A stretch of 12,651 nucleotides of DNA. Source: JBDSSS01 sp038224055 (GTDB taxonomy: Bacteria > Actinomycetota > Actinomycetes > Actinomycetales > Dermatophilaceae). The DNA is taken from positions 1-12,651 of the forward strand of contig JBBRGO010000071.1 in NCBI GenBank assembly GCA_038224055.1, given 5' to 3'. The translations under genes and the position numbers were made by a program. This document shows, piece by piece, positions 6,052 to 11,619 of this stretch. How positions within the stretch are numbered: position 1 is the stretch's first letter; each line of letters starts with the position of its first letter. Under the pieces are notes generated by a model that worked only from the letters and a program-made list of their open reading frames with translations, searched no databases and had not been told where the DNA came from.

Positions 6052-6095
6052 GCGCGCGCTCAGCCTCGATCGGGTGCGCGCTCAGCCTCACTCGA
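6052..6095 (+). repeat. Imperfect 22-bp tandem duplication at the 3' end of selB
   Basis: Positions 6052-6073 and 6074-6095 match at 18 of 22 bases and share an exact 14-bp core, GCGCGCTCAGCCTC (6054-6067 and 6076-6089). The copies span the selB stop codon and the lysC-selB gap. Because 22 is not a multiple of three, the duplication would have changed the last residues of SelB. Self-complementary GCGCGC runs could also aid termination between the convergent genes. Confidence 0.6.
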
Positions 6096-7856
6096 CGCGA
6101 GCGGGCGGACGCGGACCCGGCGGGTGTCGTCCGGCAGGCGAGCGGTGCGCCCGGTCGCGTCGAGGTGGCCCAGGAGCGGGAGGACCACCCGGCGGCTGGT
6201 CTCGAGGGCCTGTCGGGCCTGACTCGTCGTGAACGGCTGGGGCAGTCCCGAGAGCACGTCGACCGCTGCCTCGTCGGCGCCGGGGAGCAGCACGACGCCC
6301 TCGGCGACGCGCAGCACGTGCCCCGAGCGGTGCAGGCCGGCGACGGTCCGGGGGTCGAGGCCGAGCTCGGCGAGCCGGGCCGCCGGGGGCGCCGCGAACG
6401 GGGCATCCGCGAGGTCTGACGCCAGACCGTCAAGGGCCGAGAGCAGTGCCGGCGGCAGGGTGCGCTGCTCGCCGAGCAGGACCAGCCCGCGCTCGGCTCG
6501 CAGCGGCGGGCCGGCGAGGGCCGGGACGATGCCGGCATCGGGGAGGCCGAGGGCGTGCGCGGCCGCGGCGAACGAGACCCCCTGCGACAGTGGAGTGGCG
6601 GCGGCCTTGACGACCTCGACGAGCCTGGCCCGGAGAGTGGCTGCGCGGTCGGGTGCCACGAGCCAGTCGCCGGCCGTGGTCGTGCCCGGAGGCAACGGCT
6701 CCACGCGGACCCCGGCTCGGACGAGGACGGACCGACGGACGACGCCACGCAGCGCGAGCTCGGCCGCCAGGGAGCCGTCGCTCGCGGCCAGCTCGCTCGC
6801 TCGCGTGGCAGCCGAGCCCCGGCGACGAAGCGGCGGGGGGAAGGGGTCGAGCACTCGCACGCCCCAGAGCGAGCGCCGACCGGGGTCGCGCAGGATCGCG
6901 CGGTCGCCGATGCGCAGCGGCAGCGGTCGGTCCAGGGTCAGCCGGTGCAGGCCGTCGCCGAGCCGCCGCGCGTGGACGCCGACGAGGGCGGACCCGAGGT
7001 GGAGGATCGGCCGCTCCGGCACGTCGTCGGTCTGGCCCTCCCCGCCCGACAGGGCGACGTCGACCACCGTCGTGGGTGAGAAGGCTCCCGGGGTGACGAG
7101 CACGTCGCCGCGCGACAGCGCCGCGGGGGCGTGGCCACCGAGGTCCAGCGCGACCCGCGCCACCCCGCTCACCTCCTCCCGCGGCGTGCCGAGGGCCTCG
7201 AGCCCCCGCACGCGGACCCGCTCGTCCCCGAACGCGAGCTGGTCCCCGACGCTGACGGTGCCGGCGGACAGCGTCCCCGTGACCACCGTGCCGGAGCCCT
7301 TGACGTGGAACCGGCGGTCGACCCAGAGGCGGACGTCCTCCCGAGGGTCGGGCAGGCCGACGTGGGCGAGCACCTCGGCGAGCACGCGCCCCAGCCGGTC
7401 GAGACCCATTCCGGTCCGGCCACTCACGACGACCTCCGACAGGCCCTTCAGCGTGGTGCCCGACAGCTCGTGCCGGGCCCGCGCCAGGGCCGGCCCGGGC
7501 TCGGCCAGGTCGGCACGGGTCACGACGAGCAGCCCACGCTCGACGCCCAGCGCGTCGAGGGCAGCGAGGTGCTCGGCGGCCTGCGGCATCCACGGGTCGT
7601 CGGCAGCGACGACGAACATCACGACCGGGACGGGCCCGACCCCGGCGAGGGCGGTGGCGATGAAGCGCTCGTGCCCCGGGACGTCGACGAAGGCGACCTC
7701 ACCCACCCCGGTCAGGGTCGTCCAGGCGTAGCCGAGCTCGATCGTCAGCCCTCGGCGTCGCTCCTCGGCGAGCCGGTCGGGGTCACTGCCGGTGAGCGCC
7801 CTGACGAGGGTGGACTTGCCGTGGTCGACGTGGCCGGCCGTCGCGATGACGTGCAC
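6060..7856 (-). CDS. selB: Selenocysteine-specific translation elongation factor SelB
   Basis: A 598-residue GTPase that carries Sec-tRNA-Sec to the ribosome and reads the SECIS hairpin beside the UGA codon. The N-terminal EF-Tu-like G domain has G1 AGHVDHGKS (7-15), the switch-1 region RGLTIELGYA (about 35-44), G3 DVPGHE (58-63) and G4 TRAD (113-116), where the usual form is N/TKxD. Domains 2-3 follow (FHVKGSGTVVTGTLSAG). The C-terminal half is a winged-helix array; the last helix-wing, FTTSQARQALETSRRVVLPLLGHLDATGRT without the usual spacing changes, matches the SECIS-binding WH4. Length is close to E. coli SelB (614). The start is GTG 7856, one base after the selA stop, giving VHVIATAGHVDHGKS. 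No good Shine-Dalgarno is present, so translation is probably coupled to selA. An in-frame ATG at 7877 inside selA is an alternative. Confidence 0.95.
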   Translation of the reverse strand: MHVIATAGHVDHGKSTLVRALTGSDPDRLAEERRRGLTIELGYAWTTLTGVGEVAFVDVPGHERFIATALAGVGPVPVVMFVVAADDPWMPQAAEHLAALDALGVERGLLVVTRADLAEPGPALARARHELSGTTLKGLSEVVVSGRTGMGLDRLGRVLAEVLAHVGLPDPREDVRLWVDRRFHVKGSGTVVTGTLSAGTVSVGDQLAFGDERVRVRGLEALGTPREEVSGVARVALDLGGHAPAALSRGDVLVTPGAFSPTTVVDVALSGGEGQTDDVPERPILHLGSALVGVHARRLGDGLHRLTLDRPLPLRIGDRAILRDPGRRSLWGVRVLDPFPPPLRRRGSAATRASELAASDGSLAAELALRGVVRRSVLVRAGVRVEPLPPGTTTAGDWLVAPDRAATLRARLVEVVKAAATPLSQGVSFAAAAHALGLPDAGIVPALAGPPLRAERGLVLLGEQRTLPPALLSALDGLASDLADAPFAAPPAARLAELGLDPRTVAGLHRSGHVLRVAEGVVLLPGADEAAVDVLSGLPQPFTTSQARQALETSRRVVLPLLGHLDATGRTARLPDDTRRVRVRPLASSEAERAPDRG

Positions 7857-7857
7857 C

Positions 7858-9168
7858 TCAGAGCGCCCCGACCTCATCGAGGGCCCGACGAACCGCGTCT
7901 CCCACGACGTCGTCGAGCTCATCCGGGACGGTCAGCAGGTCGAGCAGCAACCGTCCGTCGTGGACGTGACCGATGACCGGGGGCTCCCCGAGGCGCAGCG
8001 TCTCGGCCAGCTCGGGTGGCAGCGACAACGCCGCACTCTCGAGCGGGACACCCGGGGCGCCGCCTCCGCCGACGTGCCCCACGGACGTCACGACACGGCA
8101 TACCGCGGAGTCGACGTTCGTCGCGAGCCGGCGGGCGCGGTCGAGCAGCTCCTCCCGAGACCGGGCGAGGGCCACCGCGACGGGGGGCTGCGGGCCGATG
8201 AGGGTCGCCTCGAGAGCGGCCAGGGTGAGCTTGTCCACGCGAAGAGCACGCGCGAACGGGTGCCTGCGGAGCCGGTGCACCAGCGACGCCTCGCCGAGCA
8301 CCAGGCCGCACTGCGGCCCTCCGAGCAGCTTGTCGCCGGAGGCCGTCACCAGCGTCGCCCCGTGCGTGAGCGTGGTCTGGGCGTCCGGCTCGTCGGGAAG
8401 TCTCGGGTGCGGCGCGAGCAGGCCGGAGCCGATGTCGACGACGACCGGGACCTCCAGGCGCGCCAGCTCGGCCACCGGCACCGACGCCGTGAAGCCCTCG
8501 ACCCGGAAGTTGGACGGGTGCACCTTGAGGACGAAGCCGGTGCGCTCGGTGATCGCCCCGGCGTAGTCGTCCAGCCGCACCCGGTTGGTCGTGCCGACCT
8601 CGCGGATCCTCGCGCCCAGCGACTCGAGCAGCTCCGGGATGCGGAAGCCGTCACCGATCTCGACCATCTCGCCGCGGGCGACGACGATCTCGAGGTCGGC
8701 GGCGAGCGCCCGGGTCACGAGCGCGAGCGCCGCGGCGCCGTTGTTCACCACGTGGGCGTCCCCGGCCGCCGGCACGGCCGCACGGAGCGCCGCCATCGCG
8801 GCCGCTCCGCGGGGACCCCGGCGACCGGTGCGCAGGTCGAGCTCGACGTCCGTCGCTCCCGACGCGATGCCGACCGCGTCGCGCGCGGCGGCCGAGAGTG
8901 GCGCTCGTCCGAGATTGGTGTGGACCACGATGCCGGTCGCGTTGATGACGCGACGCAGTGACGCACTCGAGGCCGGCAGCCGCGTGACGACGGCGGCGAC
9001 GACGTCCTCGGGGTCGAGGCGTCCCTCGCGGCATCGCTCGAGGACGTCCGTGACGGTGGCCTTCACGCGGCTGCGTCCGAGGCGCTCGATCGCCACGGAG
9101 AGCTCAGGGTCCCCGAGCACCGCATCGGTGCGGGGCACCCGGCGACGGGGGTCATCCACGCGCGTCAT
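7858..9168 (-). CDS. selA: L-seryl-tRNA(Sec) selenium transferase SelA
   Basis: A 436-residue PLP-dependent enzyme that converts Ser-tRNA-Sec to Sec-tRNA-Sec using selenophosphate. Conserved blocks appear in order: an N-terminal tRNA-binding helical region, then RRVINATGIVVHTNLGRAPLS (72-92), HVVNNGAAALAL (139-150), RGEMVEIGDGFRIPE (165-179), EVGTTNR (190-196), KVHPSNFRVEGFT (215-227) and SGDKLLGGPQCG, whose Lys280 is the PLP Schiff-base lysine. GHVHDGRLLLDLLTV near the end matches the family. E. coli SelA is 463 residues. The start is uncertain by three codons: GAGAGGG (9169-9175) abuts ATG 9168, which is too close, but is 9 nt from GTG 9159. The gene lies 33 nt behind tRNA-Sec and one base ahead of selB, so the three probably form one transcript. 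Confidence 0.96.
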   Translation of the reverse strand: MTRVDDPRRRVPRTDAVLGDPELSVAIERLGRSRVKATVTDVLERCREGRLDPEDVVAAVVTRLPASSASLRRVINATGIVVHTNLGRAPLSAAARDAVGIASGATDVELDLRTGRRGPRGAAAMAALRAAVPAAGDAHVVNNGAAALALVTRALAADLEIVVARGEMVEIGDGFRIPELLESLGARIREVGTTNRVRLDDYAGAITERTGFVLKVHPSNFRVEGFTASVPVAELARLEVPVVVDIGSGLLAPHPRLPDEPDAQTTLTHGATLVTASGDKLLGGPQCGLVLGEASLVHRLRRHPFARALRVDKLTLAALEATLIGPQPPVAVALARSREELLDRARRLATNVDSAVCRVVTSVGHVGGGGAPGVPLESAALSLPPELAETLRLGEPPVIGHVHDGRLLLDLLTVPDELDDVVGDAVRRALDEVGAL

Positions 9169-9201
9169 CCCTCTCGAACGGAAGATACGGATGGGCAGCT
9201 C

Positions 9202-9296
9202 TGGCGGAGGCGGACGGGAATCGAACCCGCCTGGCCGGGATACCCGACCACAGCGATTTTGAGGACCGCGCCCGTCACCAGACGAGGAACGCCTCC
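9202..9296 (-). tRNA. selC: tRNA-Sec (anticodon UCA)
   Basis: A 95-nt gene with an encoded CCA (9202-9204), the same length as E. coli selC. On the minus strand: a GGAGGCG / CGCCTCC acceptor stem; a 6-bp D stem, CTCGTC / GACGGG, closed by a 4-nt TGGT loop (a hallmark of tRNA-Sec); anticodon stem GCGGT / ATCGC with loop CCTCAAA containing TCA; a long variable arm, GGTCGGG-TAT-CCCGGCC; and a T arm with loop TTCGATT. The 8th acceptor position would be a T-C mismatch, but a sixth T-stem pair forms, so the 13-layer acceptor/T stack of bacterial tRNA-Sec is preserved as 7+6 rather than 8+5. Position 33 is C rather than the usual U. It sits upstream of selA in the same direction. Confidence 0.96.
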
Positions 9297-9303
9297 ATCG
9301 CGA

Positions 9304-9309
9304 ACAGTA
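9304..9309 (-). promoter_or_regulatory. -10 element for tRNA-Sec
   Basis: On the minus strand TACTGT (TANNNT) ends 7 nt before the mature 5' end of tRNA-Sec at 9296, so transcription could start at or right beside the mature end. No TTGACA-like -35 is visible; the -35 region contains a 14-bp palindrome. Confidence 0.45.
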
Positions 9310-9324
9310 GCCGCTGGGTGGGCT

Positions 9325-9338
9325 CCGCGACGTCGCGG
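9325..9338. promoter_or_regulatory. 14-bp palindrome in the selC/selD divergent region
   Basis: CCGCGAC followed directly by GTCGCGG is a perfect inverted repeat lying about 30-42 bp upstream of tRNA-Sec and 58 bp upstream of selD. It could bind a dimeric regulator of the sel genes. A palindrome of this size in such GC-rich DNA can also occur by chance. Confidence 0.3.
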
Positions 9339-9383
9339 GTGGTCGGGTGCGGGCCCGGGAGGGCGCCGGTGCGGCCCGCGCTG

Positions 9384-9389
9384 CACAAT
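9384..9389 (+). promoter_or_regulatory. -10-like element for selD, leaderless arrangement
   Basis: CACAAT ends 6 nt before the ATG at 9396, the same spacing as at several other genes here. It deviates from TANNNT in the first base only. No clear Shine-Dalgarno is present. Confidence 0.4.
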
Positions 9390-9395
9390 GACGGA

Positions 9396-10418
9396 ATGAC
9401 CCAGAATGCCGCCGACGGCCGTCCCGGTGCGACGACCACTCCCCGTGTGCGACTGACCCAGGAGGCATCCGGCGGGGGATGCGCCTGCAAGGTGCCGCCG
9501 GGCGAGCTCGAGCGGGTCCTCGGCAGCCTCGTCCCAGCGGCGGGTGACGACCTGCTCGTCGGGGTGGACACCGGGGACGACGCCGCTGTCGTGCGCATCG
9601 ACGGTGGACGCGCGATCGTGCTGACCACCGACTTCTTCACTCCCGTCGTGGACGACCCCTACGACTGGGGTCGGATCGCCGCCGCGAACGCCCTGTCTGA
9701 TGTCTACGCGATGGGGGGCGAGCCGCTCGTGGCCGTCAACCTGCTCGGCTGGCCGCGCGACCGGATCCCGTTCGAGATCGCAGCCGACGTCCTGCGCGGC
9801 GGGGCGGACGTCGCGCTCCAGGCTGCCTGCCATCTCGCCGGAGGCCACACCATCGATGACCCCGAGCCGAAGTACGGCCTCGCCGTGACGGGACTCGCCG
9901 ACCCGGATCGCCTGATGCGCAACGACGCCGGGGTCGCGGGCCTGCCCGTGACGCTCACCAAGCCGCTCGGCCTCGGGGTGCTCAACAACCGCCACAAGGC
10001 CACCGGCGAGGTGTTCGCCCAAGCGATCGAGGTGATGACGACGCTCAACCGCGACGCCTCCCGCGCCGCGCTGGCGGCTGGCGTCGTCTGCGCCACGGAC
10101 GTGACGGGCTTCGGTCTGCTCGGCCACCTCTTCAAGCTGTGCCGGGCGAGCGGCGTGTCCGCCGTCGTCGACGCGGCGGCGGTCCCCTACGTCGAGGGCG
10201 CCCGGGCCTCCTATGCCGCTGGCTACGTCCCCGGGGGCAGCCGGCGCAACCTCGACTGGGTTCGACCCCACCTCGCGTCCGGTCTCGGCGAGGACGAGCT
10301 GGTGCTGCTGGCCGACGCCCAGACCTCCGGCGGACTGCTCGTCGTCGGTGAGCTGCCCGGGCACCCGGTGATCGGCCGGCTCGTGCCGGCGGGGGACGCG
10401 GTCATCACGGTCCGCTGA
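9396..10418 (+). CDS. selD: Selenide, water dikinase SelD (selenophosphate synthetase)
   Basis: A 340-residue enzyme (E. coli: 347) that makes selenophosphate from selenide and ATP, the selenium donor for SelA. The N-terminal glycine-rich loop GGGCACK has catalytic Cys29 (TGC codon, so Cys rather than Sec), Cys31 and Lys32. Metal/ATP-binding DTGDDAAVV (58-66) and TTDFFTPVVDDPYDWGRIAAANALSDVYAMGG follow in the canonical order. LTKPLGLGVL and CATDVTGFGLLGHL are the AIRS C-terminal blocks, and the end carries the DAQTSGGLLV motif. ATG 9396 is chosen because upstream in-frame codons (from GTG 9318) read as non-conserved sequence and a -10-like CACAAT sits 6 nt before the ATG. It is divergent from tRNA-Sec-selA-selB, completing the pathway, and converges with the epimerase gene downstream. 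Confidence 0.96.
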   Translation: MTQNAADGRPGATTTPRVRLTQEASGGGCACKVPPGELERVLGSLVPAAGDDLLVGVDTGDDAAVVRIDGGRAIVLTTDFFTPVVDDPYDWGRIAAANALSDVYAMGGEPLVAVNLLGWPRDRIPFEIAADVLRGGADVALQAACHLAGGHTIDDPEPKYGLAVTGLADPDRLMRNDAGVAGLPVTLTKPLGLGVLNNRHKATGEVFAQAIEVMTTLNRDASRAALAAGVVCATDVTGFGLLGHLFKLCRASGVSAVVDAAAVPYVEGARASYAAGYVPGGSRRNLDWVRPHLASGLGEDELVLLADAQTSGGLLVVGELPGHPVIGRLVPAGDAVITVR

Positions 10419-10434
10419 CCCACGCACCAGCCCT

Positions 10435-10454
10435 CCGGCACCCCCCGGGGCCGG
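10435..10454. terminator. Possible bidirectional terminator hairpin between selD and the epimerase gene
   Basis: Within the 40-bp gap between two convergent stop codons, CCGGC and GGCCGG-side bases form a 5-bp stem, one A-G mismatch and 2 more pairs around a CCCC loop. There is no T run on either strand, so its strength is uncertain, but the position is what a shared terminator would occupy. Confidence 0.35.
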
Positions 10455-10458
10455 GCGC

Positions 10459-11619
10459 TCACTCGAGGGAGACCGGGCGGCGGAGCGGGGCGGTCGCGAA
10501 CTCGGCCACCCCGTCCTCGAAGCCGACGGACGCACGCCAGCCCAGCTCCCGGGCCGCGCGGGCCGAGCTCGCGGTGATGTGACGCACGTCGCCGAGGCGG
10601 TACTCGCCCGTCACGACCGGAGCCGGTCCGGCGGCGGCGGTGCTGAGGGCCGCGGCGAGGTCGCCGATCGTGTGGACGACACCGCTGCCGACGTTGAACG
10701 CCCGCGCGGTCCCCGCGTCCTGGGCGTCGGTCCAACCGAGCGCCGCCACGACTGCCGCGGCGACGTCGCGGACGTGCACGAGGTCCCGTCGCTGCCCGCC
10801 GTCCTCGAAGACCCTCGGCGCCTCGCCGCGCTCGAGGGCGGAGCGGAAGATCGAGGCGACCCCCGCATACGGGGTGTTCATCGGCATGTGCGGGCCGTAG
10901 ACGTTGTGCAAGCGCATCATCGCCGCGCGCCCGCCGGTCGAGCGTGCCCAGATCGCGCTGAGGTGCTCCTGGTGAAGCTTGGTCGCCGCGTAGACGTTGC
11001 GCGGGTCGAGGAGCGAGCCCTCGTCCACGAGGGTGGGGCGCAGCGGGCCGCCGTCGGCGGCGGTCGGGTCAAACCGGCCGGCGTCGAGGTCGCGGCTCGT
11101 GCGTGGCTCCGGCCGGGTCAGCGCCCCCGACGCGTCGAGGTAGTCCCCCTCGCCGTAGACGACCATCGAGGAGGCGACGACGACCCGGGCCAGGCCGAGC
11201 CGAGCCACCGACCGCAGCACCACCGCCGTGCCCGTGCAGTTGCTGTGGACGTAGTCGTCCGTGTCGTCGAAGTCCACGCCGAGGCCGACCTTGGCCGCGA
11301 GGTGGACGACCGTCTCGCAGCCCTCGAGCGCCGCGTCGACGTCCTCGGTGCGGGTGACGTCCCCGACCCGCACGTCCACGGGACCGCCCGGCCCGTCAGC
11401 CCAGGTGTCGGCGAGTCCCTCGACGTCGGGGTGTGCACCGTGGACGTCGGCCCGGAAGGAGTCGAGGACGCGGACCGGGTGGCCCGCGGAGAGGAGCGCC
11501 TCGACGACGTGGCGGCCGATGAAGCCGCCCCCGCCGGTGACGAGGACGCGTCCCCGACCCTGCTCGGGAGCGGCCGCAGTGACGCCGTGGGGGATGGGGG
11601 CGGGGGCAGGGGTGGTCAC
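10459..11619 (-). CDS. NAD-dependent epimerase/dehydratase (extended SDR family)
   Basis: A 386-residue sugar-nucleotide-modifying enzyme. The N-terminal NAD-binding glycine motif is TGGGGFIG (28-35), after a ~23-residue Pro/Ala-rich extension. VVHLAAKVG (104-112), the Ser-containing strand VVVASSMVVYG (146-156) and the catalytic pair YAATK (Tyr210, Lys214) complete the extended-SDR active site. The RLHNVYGP block (236-243), followed by NTPYAGVASIF and a FEDGGQRRDLVHVRDVA segment, resembles dTDP-L-rhamnose 4-epimerase-like proteins, but substrate assignment is only suggestive. The GTG start overlaps the TGA of the upstream glycosyltransferase as GTGA and has GGAAGGA 8 nt before it, so the two are co-translated. 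Likely role: supplying or modifying a nucleotide sugar for an envelope glycan. Confidence 0.9.
   Translation of the reverse strand: MTTPAPAPIPHGVTAAAPEQGRGRVLVTGGGGFIGRHVVEALLSAGHPVRVLDSFRADVHGAHPDVEGLADTWADGPGGPVDVRVGDVTRTEDVDAALEGCETVVHLAAKVGLGVDFDDTDDYVHSNCTGTAVVLRSVARLGLARVVVASSMVVYGEGDYLDASGALTRPEPRTSRDLDAGRFDPTAADGGPLRPTLVDEGSLLDPRNVYAATKLHQEHLSAIWARSTGGRAAMMRLHNVYGPHMPMNTPYAGVASIFRSALERGEAPRVFEDGGQRRDLVHVRDVAAAVVAALGWTDAQDAGTARAFNVGSGVVHTIGDLAAALSTAAAGPAPVVTGEYRLGDVRHITASSARAARELGWRASVGFEDGVAEFATAPLRRPVSLE

Noticed and set aside
6229..7731. A 500-codon plus-strand open frame opposite selB.
   Set aside because: Ser/Arg/Pro-rich antisense translation without motifs; selB on the other strand is unmistakable.
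9480..9494. Possibility that SelD is itself a selenoprotein (Sec at the catalytic position).
   Set aside because: The catalytic position is TGC (Cys29), with no in-frame TGA in the glycine-rich loop.
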